Shown here: piece after piece, positions 20,213-30,802 of the stretch
How the letters are laid out: every line of letters starts with the position of its first letter
How positions within the stretch are numbered: the first letter of the stretch is position 1
Assembly: GCA_023212725.1 (NCBI GenBank)
Contig: JALBYF010000090.1
Location: forward strand, 1-60,304
DNA: 60,304 nucleotides
DNA from: Tranzscheliella williamsii
Lineage: Eukaryota; Basidiomycota; Ustilaginomycetes; Ustilaginales; Ustilaginaceae
Reading direction: 5' to 3'
Program-made: the position numbers and the translations under genes
Notes under the pieces: model-generated
The model's input: only the letters and a program-made list of their open reading frames with translations
What the model was told of the DNA's origin: nothing
Databases searched by the model: none

Positions 20213-21144
20213 CCCGGCGAGGCTACTCTTGAATTCTCAAGGAAACGAAAGAGAAGGCTCTCAGCGAGTGAAGGGATCTATAAGTGCCGGACTAAGCAGC
20301 AGTCCGATAGTGTGGCGACCGTCGCTGACGTTGTCTCTGGCAAGGATGCAGACTGGGCGTCAGAAGAGCTCGGCAATGACTTGATCCCAATGAGGGCAGC
20401 TGGCTGAAGCGGGACGTTACCACAAGCGCAGACGGAAGGTTTCCACTCGTGGTGCTCAGGAAATGAGACCAGTGCTAAGCGCACAACGAAACGAGGGTCG
20501 AAGGATGTGAGAGGATCTGTGAGAGCAATCGGTGAGAGGAGGATGGAAGAGCAACACAATGATGTGTGCATCTGCGATGATGGTCTCAGGCCCGACTGGC
20601 TTGATTCCGCTCAAACGCTGAAGAGACGTGGCCAACCACTCGAATGGCCTGTGCTGGCCGCACATTATTATGATTCTTCCTGGCGCGTACTTCCAGCTCG
20701 ACACTGCCCAGACACATGTATTGACAACTTTCAGATTAGTATTCAGGCTCTCAATAAGAAATCATTCTACTGGTGATCATATGGGCTACCGCCCAATTCC
20801 CAGCCGTACGAGACACCTTTTTCAACAAGTCACGTGATGAAACTACGCGGTACAAAACCGAGTGTTAAGTCATCTTCCGAGTATTGTGTTTGGCTTGTGG
20901 AAAGCGTATGTTGAACACCATCAGTAGTGCGCCTTATGCCTGCTTACCATCATCTCTGCCCAGGTTGGGCGCACACCCCAGCTACTCTTGACGAAGGCGA
21001 GGATCCGTACGCAAATCCAATAGCGGGGGCTTCAACTCGCCCATGTATGGTCCTGAGACCATCGCTGCACCCATCCTTGGCATGACGGTCTACCTGCGCT
21101 GCTGAGATTCGAGTCAATCTTGAAGGCTTACGGTGCAAGATATC
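20213..21144. other. Divergent intergenic region
   Basis: These 932 bases lie between the COP1 start (-) and the p31comet-like gene (+). Apart from one E-box-type palindrome at 20830 I see no conserved frame, RNA or repeat. Confidence 0.5.
20830..20837. promoter_or_regulatory. E-box-type palindrome TCACGTGA
   Basis: The perfect 8-base palindrome is the core bound by bHLH factors of the Cbf1/USF type in fungi. It lies about 620 bases upstream of the COP1 start and about 310 bases upstream of the p31comet-like gene, so it could serve either. One copy by itself is weak evidence. Confidence 0.3.
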
Positions 21145-22986
21145 ATGTTAGAGGCCCCGCAGCATGGGGCAACATGTCGGCCTCGAAAAGGCGGCTCACA
21201 CTGCAGTCACTCGGCAAGGGCTGATGTGCCCACCCTGTCGCTTGGACCGAACATGGCCACGCAGCGGTCACACCAGCGAACCGGTCAATTACTCTCCTGT
21301 GCCAGTCGTCTCGACTCTATATCTCAGAATCAAGTGTGCCAGGCTTTGTTGCTAGCCAACCCGGAGGCTAGCAAGGCACAGAGCGCGTCACACTGCAATG
21401 AGCTGACAGCCCGTCTTGCAGAGTGTGTACTACATCACCTACTTTTTGCAAAAGGTCAGGTGTCCGATCCAGTCAGCTTACTGAGGAAGCAAAAGCATAG
21501 GCAGAATGCCATACAGGAGCACGGGGAGAGGGAACGAAACAGCTCAGCTCGACAGAGAAAGGTAAACAAGATGCTTAACAAGCTCAACGGCATTTGTGCC
21601 CAGATCCAAAACGCCATAGGGCAGCTCGGCGAGACAGCCAGCGATAAAGGGGAAGGCCCTTCGTCGAGACCACACACAGCCGATCTTCGTCTTCTTGTCG
21701 TGTTCGGCTCGAGCGCGACGATGCCGAAAGCGACCTTCTTGATCGACTTAGCGGAGGTAGTTCATTCTTCTCACGACAGCATCGAGGATCAGCTTGAACA
21801 TCTGTTGCAAATGCCCGAACATGGTAGAGCGGAGGAGCGTGTTCCCTCTTTCTCTTTCCTATCATCCGAAGCCGAAAATACCCGGAAGCTTGCGAGGGAG
21901 AAGACGATCAGCAACTGGGAACGCAAGCTGGTACGCATGATGGTCAGTGACGAGCGGCTCGAAGACTTTTTAGCAACCGCTTTGGCTCCGACCAAGATGC
22001 ATGTTTTTCTGAGCGCTCCTCACGATTTCCGCTGTTCCGGCTGGTCCGCAAGACGACACCTTGACTTCAACATCGACAAACTCTGCGACGCATCTGCAGC
22101 GACGGATTTGGATTACTTGTCGGAGGCCGACAACTCATCTATGGATGTCAGCATCGATCACGAAAGGATGAACCCCTCGTCTGGAGAGCAGCTGCCTGCT
22201 CGCTTGCCGCGTCAGCCATACGAATCCGCCCAAGACATTCTAGCGCACGCGGAGATGGCGCCTTCAAGCGCAGAGTCATGGCTGGAAGACAGCGAATCTG
22301 ATAGAATGGCGGATACTAGCGTTAGCTCGCTATCTGAACCCGGTATAACACCGACCGTAGGCGCCTCCTGGCCTTCTGCCACCCTTACCACGACCGAAAC
22401 ATGGCCACCTCGTGATGCTCGAGATTCGAGGGGATGCGAGGGTCTCGAAAACGAGTGGCGCGGATCGTGCTCTGAACGCAGTTTGGCGCTATACCCTCTT
22501 GATTGTCCGCGTAAGATCTCAAGCGAGATGGGTGGTGAACGGATCGAGGGAGGCGCGACATCAACATGTAAGCCGAGGCGACATGGAGCTGAAGCGCCTG
22601 AAGGATGGCAGAAGGAAAGCAAGCGAGCCAGAACTCTGGTGCAGAGGGAGTCTCTTCCATCCTCCGACGCGGAACGAGATATTGAGGCGCCAGCGACGTT
22701 CCGTCGTGCCAAGGAGCCCAAAGCCGGCAGTCTGCTGCGACGGAACCTAATCAACCGAAGCCGCTTCCATTGGAAAGGAGGCTCAGACTCGAGCTCAGTA
22801 CGTTCCACTCGCTCCCTCAAGCGAGCACCTCACTGTGCAGGAATCCGGATTGATCTGGCCGATCCCGGTAAGGCATCTCTTGCAACGGCCGGAGGCCTCG
22901 ACGAACCGGACGACTCTGCGGGTTTCGTCTTTTCCCAACAGCGATGCTGGTTCCAGTGCGAGACGGTGCTGGAGGGCTTTCGTTAG
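21145..22986 (+). CDS. p31comet/MAD2L1BP-like protein with long disordered insert
   Basis: A 613-codon frame. Residues about 85-110 (LAECVLHHLLFAKGQVSDP) and 135-155 (RQRKVNKMLNKLNGICAQI) resemble the helices of p31comet. They are followed by LRLLVVFGSSATMPKATFLI, similar to its RVLILLGG-x-x-x-SPKE strand and loop. MHVFLSAPHDF and SARRHLDFNID match the later strands. The extreme C-terminus CWFQCETVLEGFR matches the terminal WFQ-x-P-V-x-x-x-GFR strand of p31comet. About 270 disordered residues separate these last two parts. p31comet binds the closed form of MAD2 and, with TRIP13, disassembles the mitotic checkpoint complex. The start is uncertain: the frame extends upstream only to a GTG at 21133, and ATG 21145 was chosen. 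Both end matches make the family likely but not proven. Confidence 0.6.
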   Translation: MLEAPQHGATCRPRKGGSHCSHSARADVPTLSLGPNMATQRSHQRTGQLLSCASRLDSISQNQVCQALLLANPEASKAQSASHCNELTARLAECVLHHLLFAKGQVSDPVSLLRKQKHRQNAIQEHGERERNSSARQRKVNKMLNKLNGICAQIQNAIGQLGETASDKGEGPSSRPHTADLRLLVVFGSSATMPKATFLIDLAEVVHSSHDSIEDQLEHLLQMPEHGRAEERVPSFSFLSSEAENTRKLAREKTISNWERKLVRMMVSDERLEDFLATALAPTKMHVFLSAPHDFRCSGWSARRHLDFNIDKLCDASAATDLDYLSEADNSSMDVSIDHERMNPSSGEQLPARLPRQPYESAQDILAHAEMAPSSAESWLEDSESDRMADTSVSSLSEPGITPTVGASWPSATLTTTETWPPRDARDSRGCEGLENEWRGSCSERSLALYPLDCPRKISSEMGGERIEGGATSTCKPRRHGAEAPEGWQKESKRARTLVQRESLPSSDAERDIEAPATFRRAKEPKAGSLLRRNLINRSRFHWKGGSDSSSVRSTRSLKRAPHCAGIRIDLADPGKASLATAGGLDEPDDSAGFVFSQQRCWFQCETVLEGFR

Positions 22987-24224
22987 CGTGTAACACAGCA
23001 GCGGCTGGCTCCACCACATGCTATCATGGAAGGATCTCTTATAGAACCTATCACACCCTACCTATAGATTGATACCTTGGCATAATTTAACACCTTATTA
23101 CCTCATTTGCTGGTTTGAGTTCGAGCGCGAACGCGTGATTTGAATCCAAGGTGAGGAAAACACGTCAGGCGTGGGTCGCTCCGCCGCTGGTTTTGCATAT
23201 CAGTTGGCTGTACCGGCGGCGTCACAAGTCGCTCCCACCATCGATTGGAACACCTCTCTGCAGACTGTCACTTTTAACGCGTAGCAGCACCGTAAAGCTA
23301 GCGTTGCAAGTCAGTATCTGGCTCATTGCTTGCTTTGCAGATAGACAAAAGGAATGCTGGTGGTGCATGTGCTGTGTGTGTGCTTTGCTGGTGTGCTGCA
23401 TCTCACCTTACGGAACACCGGCGCGAGCTTAATAAACTCAACAGCCATCCCAACCCGGCATGCCAGCACGGAAATGGACACAGCCTACCTGCTGTGCAAA
23501 AGGGGCTCAGTTCAAAATGAACTCCAGTACGTGTATTTGTCGAGTATGGACGTACGTTATTTGGTCATGCATCCCCGGCCTCCCGCATGCGTTTCGGCGG
23601 GTTTTGTATTTAAAGCTAGTAATGCCGACGTTGCTAGCGCCTAACGGACTGCGATAAAAGAACCCATGCGATTTCACGATTTCGTGTACGAGAAAGTGCA
23701 GGGTTTGGCGTAGACATTACCGCCCATGTGGGGCCAAATTGAATTGCCTAAGCATTGACCGTATTGCAGGGCCGCCGGTTGTTGCTTCAGCGTAAATGAA
23801 CACCTTTCCTCCAAGTATCTCAGCCTCGCGCTTCTCCTTCAACTCCCAGCTTCTTTATCGACTCCGTCTTCGACGTTGACCTTTTCCAGCATCCTACAAC
23901 GCTTCGAGTTTTGTCTCGAACGTCGACTTCGGACGTCTTATACCCCTTGCCCACCACACCATTGCTGCGCTTTTCAGTCACTTACGCCAACCTTGCGCCG
24001 TTACATTTCGAGGTCGCTGCACAAGTACTAGGCAGACAAAGCCGACTTTACGCCCTCTAACCTGCTGGTATTGGCTGTCTAACTCTCTGATACACTATCC
24101 GTCGACGTTTGGTACGCTCCATACTACGCTATTGTTTCCGCCTACGTTAACTTGGGATCAGGAGATAGCACTTTCTGCACACTTCTGCAACGCCTAATAG
24201 CAGCGAGACGCGCCTATCTACGCA
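22987..24224. other. Intergenic region upstream of ROT1
   Basis: These 1238 bases hold no frame with recognisable features. The part near 23040-23110 is AT-rich, consistent with a 3' end region. From about 23800 the plus strand is pyrimidine-rich, as expected for the promoter and leader of ROT1. Confidence 0.5.
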
Positions 24225-24854
24225 ATGCTCAGCTCTATCTCAAGGATAGTTTGCGCTTCAGCGCTGTTTGCCGCTGTGGCACGTCTCCCCGCCGCATCCG
24301 CTCAGACATATGGGATCGGCGACCCCAACAATATCACCACGTTGGCAGGCACCTGGAGCACCGGCGCTGGCCACGTTGTGACCGGCATGAACTTCTTCAA
24401 TCCGGCTAGCAACTCGTTCACCTACCCGCTGACGGCAGGCCAGTCGTACAGTTTCACCGACGACGGCTTCTGGGAGCAGGCACTCTATCTGTACAACGAC
24501 AACCCGGCTAAGCCCAACTGTGTCTCGGCCCAGCTGATTTGGCAGCACGGTACCTATCTTTTGAACTCGAACAACACCCTCACCCTCAATATTTTCAAAG
24601 GAGACGGTCGCCAACAGATTTCAGATCGTTGCGCAGAGAATTCAAATTACATCCAAAGCTACGATCAAGTCGAGGACATGAAAGGGTTCGAGATCCACCT
24701 CGACACCCACTTTGGAGCGTCAGCGTATACACTGCTACTGTACGAGTTCGACGGTACGCCGAAACCCGTCATGTACCAAATTTACAATCCGCCGCAGATG
24801 CTGCCGACCACCCCGTTGCACGAAGTGGTCTACGGAGAGTTGAACGGCTCCTAG
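24225..24854 (+). CDS. ROT1: ROT1-like ER chaperone
   Basis: A 209-codon frame with a signal peptide (hydrophobic 9-20, likely cleavage after ASA at 26). The mature part carries the ROT1 pattern: GTWSTGAGHVVTG, MNFFNPASNSFTYPLT, then QSYSFTDDGFWEQALYLY, WQHGTYLLNSNNTLTLN, GDGRQQISDRC and LYEFDGTPKPVMYQIYNPP with MLPT. ROT1 assists folding of cell-wall and glycosylation proteins in the ER. Yeast ROT1 ends in a membrane helix; this frame stops at GELNGS with no hydrophobic segment, so the protein may be soluble or a 3' exon may be missed. The ATG at 24225 directly begins the signal peptide. It is followed after 405 bases by the convergent TatD gene. Confidence 0.88.
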   Translation: MLSSISRIVCASALFAAVARLPAASAQTYGIGDPNNITTLAGTWSTGAGHVVTGMNFFNPASNSFTYPLTAGQSYSFTDDGFWEQALYLYNDNPAKPNCVSAQLIWQHGTYLLNSNNTLTLNIFKGDGRQQISDRCAENSNYIQSYDQVEDMKGFEIHLDTHFGASAYTLLLYEFDGTPKPVMYQIYNPPQMLPTTPLHEVVYGELNGS

Positions 24855-25259
24855 CATGGCCGCTTTCCATGCATCGATCTTTCGCGGCATACCTTGTTTG
24901 GTCTAGGTGCGACCTGGCACAAGACTGCACCTCCTCTCGTTGCTTTACGCGTTGCCGCGTCCGCGAGGTGTCGTCTGTTTGCTCTAAGCATCTTTCTCGT
25001 CTACGCTTCCATGTTGTGTACATAGCTGCAGCCATGCTGTTACCCTTTCCCTCGGACAATGCAACATCGCCGGCTTGCAGGTATTTCACCGGCAGGTTCG
25101 GTCGGAGATACGGATTCGTGACCCGAGTCTGACTCTTCTCCAGGCGGACGATGGCATTGACCTAGCGGCGTCTCTGTACAGCGCGCCTAGGTGGCGCCGT
25201 TCACGAGCTTTGCTTTCGTCCGGGTATTGAAAGACGGTGTGGGCGGGTACGCTGCGCTG
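24855..25259. other. Convergent spacer
   Basis: These 405 bases separate the 3' ends of ROT1 and the TatD-family gene. No frame encoding a membrane helix continues ROT1, and nothing else is recognisable. Confidence 0.5.
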
Positions 25260-26470
25260 TCACGTTGTGATGTTGAAGAGCCATTCCGTGTTGGTGCGGG
25301 CGGCGGTGGCGACCTCGTCGATGGAGATGCCCTTGACGCTGGCGACGGTGGCGGCGATCAGACCGATCAGGCACGGCTCGTTGCGGCCTTTGACCAGCGA
25401 CTCGGCGTTCCACCGCTCCTTTTTGACGCTGGCGGGCTGGTAGAGCGCGGCCAGGTCCGGGTGCGACTGCTTGAACGCGTCGATGTGCGCGCTCGACGCG
25501 TGTGTCGACCTCGGGTCGCACCACGGAGCGTCTGTATCGCAGCGACCGCAGCAAGCAAAGCGTAAAGGAGGCGTTAGTAAGTACACATGGAAAGGGTGCG
25601 CAATGCGATGATGGACTTACCCGTTTCGAGCATCAGCCGCGAGAGAGGTACGCGCCTAGCGACATCGAGGTTTTCTCTGGTTTTCAGAGAGCAGCCGTTG
25701 ATACCGATGAAGAGACCGAGCTGGAGCAGCTCGTCGACCTCTTCCACGGTGCCGGTGAAGCTGTGCACCACGCCGACGCGCTTGGCTGCCTCGTCGTGCG
25801 GATGCGGACGAGCGGAGGGGGTGCTGCTCAACGCAGCGTGGATCTCGTCGACCCGCGGCTGCAGAATGTCGACAAAGTCTCGATGTGCGGCCCTCGAATG
25901 CAGGAAGAGCGGCAGCTGTGTCCGGACGGCGAGATCCAGCTGCGTTCCGAAGTGCTTCCTCTGCACCTCGGCGGGCGAGAAGTGCAACCGGTCGTAGTCG
26001 AGCCCGCACTCTCCCACAGCTACGATCTTGCCTGCCGGGCTGGAACTGCCGGCAGCAGCGGACCCAGCGAGCACGGAAGGCCTCGACGACTTAATCAGCT
26101 GCTCGATCTCGGCCAGATACGCCGCGGGCCCAGCAGGGTACGCTTCCATCTCGGAGGTCCGCGTAGGGTGGCAGCCTGCCGTCGAGTAGAAGCCCTCGTA
26201 GCGCTTCGCCAACTCGAGCGCGTCTCTGGATTCTGCAAGGCTGCCCCCGGTAAGGATCTGCACGGCCACGCCGGCGCGGTTCGCCCGCTCGCGCACAATG
26301 TCGAAGTCATCCTCGTGCGCCTGCTTGCCGTGGTACTTCCCCCGAAAGACCGGATCGGTAAGGTTGACGCCAATGTCGATGAACAGCGGCGTCTGTGTCA
26401 TTCTCGGCGGCCTGGGCCTTGCAATCAAGGTCGATGGAGCGACAAGCCTTCGTAGACTAGCCCGAAACAT
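25260..26470 (-). CDS. TatD-family metal-dependent deoxyribonuclease
   Basis: Exons 26470-25621 and 25531-25260 join across an 89-base intron and restore LMLETDAPWCDPR, giving 373 residues. The TIM-barrel metallohydrolase signature is complete. DIGVNLTDPVFRGKYHG is the eukaryotic TATDN1-type first motif, VAVGECGLDYDR holds the bridging Glu, FLHSR and VVHSFTG hold the His ligands, and ETDAPWC holds the catalytic Asp. The enzyme cleaves single-stranded DNA or 3' ends and is linked to apoptotic DNA decay and repair in yeast. The first 23 residues are basic and Arg-rich before a second Met (MTQTPLF), so alternative starts could give mitochondrial and cytosolic forms. Confidence 0.93.
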
Positions 26471-27223
26471 ACGCTGCTACACGTTGTTCGGTAGTTCATA
26501 AGAAGGTCCACATCCACATGAACAACACTCGAAAGGAATGCGGTGTTGTTAGACCCGAAGTTCTCTGGAAGCTCTCGCTCGCGCGGCTAAAAGCGGGGAC
26601 GTCTTCTTAGTCAACTGCATTACCCGTCACGAGCGTCTGAAAGATTCAGCGCTGTATCTGACTGTGTTTCTGGCTTCTGGGTGGCGTGAAAAGCACAGCT
26701 ATGTATGTACGGTACAGCGATAGCCAGCGAAAGGGGTGCTACAACGTTCACTGAGTTGCTTGAGCGGTACGGAAGAGCAGGACCATCTGCGAGTCGGCCG
26801 CGCAAGCTTCGTGTCTAAGATGCGTGGGTTCACAGATCTAAGGCCCGATGTGGGAATTTGGGATTAGGGCAAGATCAAGCCTCAAGCCTCCGTTGCTCAC
26901 GGCCGGTACGCATTTGCGCAGCATGAGCTCTTTGCGCAAGCCGTTCGATTGGCCCTTCGCTAGCCCTTCTCCACTCTGATCTTCTTGCGCCGGTTCAGGC
27001 TGTGCACTTCCATTCACAATTCTCGCCGCCTCGACCTTCCCGCCACCCATCAAGCATTTTCCTACCCACTTATTCGCAGACCTACCACACTGTCCATTGC
27101 TCTCGACGACCGAAGGACTGGCCGGCCATTTCGCACTAGCCATCACCGGCTCCTTCGTCGGTAGCGTGCCGCGAACTCTTGACTCTGCTGAGCGCAACTC
27201 CGGCTCGAACGTCTACCTCTATC
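26471..27223. other. Divergent intergenic region
   Basis: These 753 bases lie between the starts of the TatD gene (-) and LETM1 gene (+). Frames on the minus strand, one of 119 codons, have no recognisable features and overlap the presumed LETM1 leader. No other element is visible. Confidence 0.5.
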
Positions 27224-29476
27224 ATGGCGGCTTCCAACCCGAGTGCTTATTTGGCGAACAAAGGTCTTGCTTGGGCCACCGGCTCCCTCGCTGCTGCTGG
27301 CCGTGCACGACCCGCGCTTCGGCCCCATAGCCAGGTCGATGTCTTGCAGATCTTCGTCCCCGGTTTGCGTCCGCAGACCGCTGGCTTCTCTACAGCTCTC
27401 GTAAAGCACTACCATCAGCGACGCAAGGCGGACGAGGCGCAGCCTTTAGTCTCACGTAGACAAGTCCGCTTTCAGTCTACTGATACTCAGCAGCGCTCAA
27501 CGTCCAGTGCCACCAAGGACGCGTATCCGCCCCCCACGGTGCCTCAGAATGGCAAGGCCAGCTCAACTCGGTACGAGGGGCAGTCGGCTGGTGCGCCTCC
27601 GAGCGCACCGTCTGCCGCTAGCCCAGTGAGCCCGCTGCCCGTGTCCTCTGACACCGCTGGCGAGCTCGGCGCCGCCGCCAACCAGACTTCGGCCTCCCAG
27701 ATCATGCTGGCCGAAGAGAAGGCCAAGGAGGCCAAGGAGCTGGAGAAGTTGAAAGCCAAGCTGCCGCTGACCACCCGTATATGGGCCAAGGTCAAGGAAG
27801 AGGCGTTGCATTACTGGCACGGTTCCAAGCTGCTTGCCAAGGAGGTCCGAATCTCTTCTCGTCTCTTGCGCAGACTGATGCTCGGATACAGTCTCACTAG
27901 GAGGGAAAAGCGACAGCTCAAGAGGACTTTTGCCGACCTTTTGCGTTTAATCCCCTTTGTCCCCTTCATCATCATCCCTGCAGGCGAGTTGCTGTTGCCT
28001 GTTGCCATCAAGATCTTCCCCAACATGCTTCCCAGTACCTTTGAGAGCAAGTTTTCGGCCGAATCCAAACGTAGGGGTGTCATCAAGATGCGCCTCGAGA
28101 TGGCAAAGTTCCTCCAAGAGACCATCAAGGAAGGCGGCCTGCAGGCCACAGACAAGGTCAAGACCTCCGAGGAGTTCAAGGAGTTTTTCCGCAAGGTCAG
28201 ATCCACCGGCGAAGCGCCTAGCAACGAAGACATCATCAAAGTGGCACAGCTCTTTGAGGATGACCTTACGCTTGACAATCTTACACGGCCGCAGCTCGTT
28301 AGTGTCTGCAGATACATGCAGATCCATGCTTTCGGTACGGACAACTACCTCCGCTACCAGATTCGGCACAAACTCAACCGCATCCGACAAGACGACATTG
28401 TCATCTCCATGGAAGGCGTCGACAACATGTCACAGCCTGAGCTAGTTAGTGCCTGCGCCAACAGAGGTATCCAGACCACCAACCTGTCCGAAGATCGATT
28501 GAAGCAGGAGCTGCTCCAGTGGATCGACTTGCACGTTCACAAGAAGGTTAGCGGGACTTTGCTGGTCCTCAGCAAAGCGTTCAACTATGTCGCTGCCGGG
28601 ACGAACGATGAAGCCCAGTCGCATCTACGCAGCCTCGAGCTGACGCTCAGCAGCTTGCCCGACAACCTGGTCAACGAAGCCGAGCTCAACGTCAACAAAG
28701 AGGGCGCAACGAACAAGCAGCGTCTTGAAGTGTTGCAGCAGCAAGAGGAGCTCATCGAAGACGAAGCAGAGCAAGAGCAGGAAGAGGCCGCCGCGAGGGA
28801 GGCAGACAAGGAGCGTAGAAACGCAGAACAGGCGCGGCTCGCCCAGGAAGAAGAGGAGGCTCGCTCCCTGCTGCCCAAGCAAGAGACTGATCCGGCTGTG
28901 GAAGACGCCAGAATGACCAACGAGCAGCTCACCGAACTGGGCGAGGCTCTGAGCATTCTCTCGGCCAAGTCATCCGTTCTCAAGGAGCGTGAGGAGCTTG
29001 CCCAGTTGATCAAAGAGGTTAACGATCCTTCCACCGAAAGCCCCACAGCGGAGGCAGAGGCCTCCCCGGAAGGCAGCTCCACGTCCTCCTCTTCGACACG
29101 CACCATGACGAAGCGCATCAAGTCCATGTTGGAGAAGATCGACGACCAGCTTGAGGAGTACGACCGGGATGTTGGATCGCGCATGAACCTGATCGAGGCG
29201 TCGCCGACGGGCAAGATCTCGGTGGACGACCTGGGACAGGCGCTGCGGCTGATCAAGCACAAGCCCGATGACGAGATCATTGAGAAGCTGGTCGACAAGC
29301 TGGATGTCGACAATGACGGCCTCGTGCCTCTGGACGACGTGCTCGAGCTCGCGCGCGCCGAGACCGGCCTCGGCATCCTCCGCGACGAGTCGGTCAAGCA
29401 GATCCACGCGCAGGGCAAGCAGATCCGCAACGGCGACGCGCCCAAGCCCAAGAAGAGCGACATCGTAGAGGCCTAG
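27224..29476 (+). CDS. MDM38: LETM1/MDM38 family mitochondrial inner-membrane protein
   Basis: A 750-codon intron-free frame. The first ~90 residues are a basic mitochondrial presequence. LRLIPFVPFIIIPAGELLLP near 237-260 is the single membrane segment with its conserved prolines. It is followed by the LETM1 ribosome-binding-like domain (FPNMLPSTFESKF, then the LTRPQLVSVCRYM and YQIRHKL region). A Glu/Gln-rich coiled coil spans roughly 510-570. Near 690 the segment LDVDNDGLVPLDD resembles an EF-hand loop. The family mediates K+/H+ exchange or Ca2+/H+ exchange and couples mitochondrial ribosomes to the inner membrane. The frame extends upstream to a TTG at 27179, but ATG 27224 is the first true start. 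The C-terminus is longer than in yeast and basic (PKPKKSD). Confidence 0.95.
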   Translation: MAASNPSAYLANKGLAWATGSLAAAGRARPALRPHSQVDVLQIFVPGLRPQTAGFSTALVKHYHQRRKADEAQPLVSRRQVRFQSTDTQQRSTSSATKDAYPPPTVPQNGKASSTRYEGQSAGAPPSAPSAASPVSPLPVSSDTAGELGAAANQTSASQIMLAEEKAKEAKELEKLKAKLPLTTRIWAKVKEEALHYWHGSKLLAKEVRISSRLLRRLMLGYSLTRREKRQLKRTFADLLRLIPFVPFIIIPAGELLLPVAIKIFPNMLPSTFESKFSAESKRRGVIKMRLEMAKFLQETIKEGGLQATDKVKTSEEFKEFFRKVRSTGEAPSNEDIIKVAQLFEDDLTLDNLTRPQLVSVCRYMQIHAFGTDNYLRYQIRHKLNRIRQDDIVISMEGVDNMSQPELVSACANRGIQTTNLSEDRLKQELLQWIDLHVHKKVSGTLLVLSKAFNYVAAGTNDEAQSHLRSLELTLSSLPDNLVNEAELNVNKEGATNKQRLEVLQQQEELIEDEAEQEQEEAAAREADKERRNAEQARLAQEEEEARSLLPKQETDPAVEDARMTNEQLTELGEALSILSAKSSVLKEREELAQLIKEVNDPSTESPTAEAEASPEGSSTSSSSTRTMTKRIKSMLEKIDDQLEEYDRDVGSRMNLIEASPTGKISVDDLGQALRLIKHKPDDEIIEKLVDKLDVDNDGLVPLDDVLELARAETGLGILRDESVKQIHAQGKQIRNGDAPKPKKSDIVEA

Positions 29477-29655
29477 ATCCGCCCCCGCCGTTTCCCAAGT
29501 CACGTCGCTTACTGTCGCACTCTTGTTTCCTGGCCCCATAACCGCTTCCGCCCGTCCATAGACACTCGCTTGTCCGCACTCCGCACCGCTCTTTGCACAT
29601 ACATTGCCTTACATCTCAGCCCCCACCGCACCATTGCCTTGTGTCACGGCTCGAA

Positions 29656-30009
29656 CTAGCCGCCTTCATATAGCCGCGGCCTGTGCATCTCGCCGCGTGG
29701 GGACAGGTCCCGGCATGGGCCTTCATAGCGGCTGCCTTTTCCTGGAACCTCGACATTGAGTTGTCGGGAGACCAGACAGTGCATGGTGAGTTGTCTCCTG
29801 CGCTTCTGCCGTGCAGTTATGCGTGGCTTCCGGCCTGGTGGCTTTGTGTACCGGAATGTACGAGTTGCACGTGCATGGCGTACTGTTCGGCCAACAGTAT
29901 CTTTGCTGACCTGCATGACCTTTGCGCTCTCTGCGTAAGTCAGGCCTAACTCCACGTAATCACAAATTTGCTTGCGTTGTGTTTCTGTTAGCCACTTCCG
30001 GCCAACCAT
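29656..30009 (-). mobile_element. Tc1/mariner transposase N-terminal relic (HTH)
   Basis: The minus-strand frame from MVGRKWLTETQRKQICDY onward reads as the helix-turn-helix of a Tc1-like transposase: YVELGLTYAESAKVMQVSKD followed by TVGRTVRHAR, then a GRKPRITARQKRR linker with the usual GRP/GRK hook and second-helix start. After about 70 residues the frame turns into unrelated sequence and no DDE domain follows. This is a decayed fragment. An in-frame Met lies further upstream at 30093 but shows no similarity. Confidence 0.6.
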
Positions 30010-30634
30010 GGTGACGTTCTGGCGGAGGGTTGATAGGAAGATCATGCTGCAATCTGCATCGGCATAGCGGACCATGTCACTGGTGCAAATCAAAATTTAA
30101 TATGAAGTAGCGCGGCGGCAATCTTTATGAACCGGTACTGTATGTGCCTGCGTGCATGGCCCTGAGCAGAAGGAACATATGGGCTCGGCGCACATGGGCA
30201 AGGTAATACAACGACCTGGATTGGCGCAAGATCCTATGAACAGATGAAACCTGTATAACCATAGGAAGCTGCAGCAGCACGCTCCGTACCAGTGTGCGCA
30301 AAGGCTCGCTGCTGCAGCGAAGGCGCATGATGCACCGCATCCAGAATGGCCGGGAAAGCACCATGCTATGGGCTGGAATAGGATACAACTTCAAGACTCC
30401 TATACAGCCGCGTCCAATACTGCCCCACCATTAAGCCTGAAAAGCCCGAGATGGCCACACATCCTCATCAAGAGACCACTCAGCATCATGCAGAGAGCGT
30501 GGTGTGTTATACTGTTCGAAAACTGTGCTTCAGGGCTACACAGTTATGTGACTTTTGTGTGGATGCGATAGGAAATCACGGCAAAAATAGCTGGCCGATC
30601 TTTTCTTTTCCTCAATCCAAATTAAGGGTCATCT

Positions 30635-30802
30635 TCAGTACTTCGTAGGGCGCCCTTTGGCAGCTCGAACTGCCTCCAGTCTTCTAGGAATAGACGCTAT
30701 GAAACTTTGGATGAACTCCAGAGGGACAGACTTCCATGCTCTGCTGCGATCTGGGAGGACAGCATTGACTGTGTAGTGAGCAATGAGGTGTGCAAGCGAG
30801 AG
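30635..30802 (-). mobile_element. Tc1/mariner transposase C-terminal relic
   Basis: The 55 sense codons before the TGA at 30635-30637 end in PLEFIQSFIASIPRRLEAVR and AAKGRPTKY. This is the conserved C-terminus of Tc1 transposases (SMPRRVxAVIxAKGGPTKY). A stop codon immediately upstream at 30803-30805 closes the frame. It lies on the same strand as the N-terminal relic but on its 5' side, so the two are not pieces of one colinear gene. Confidence 0.65.

Noticed and set aside
23100..23160. TTCGAG-containing sequence considered as a tRNA T-loop
   Set aside because: No matching acceptor stem or anticodon arm could be folded; no tRNA gene was found anywhere in the window.
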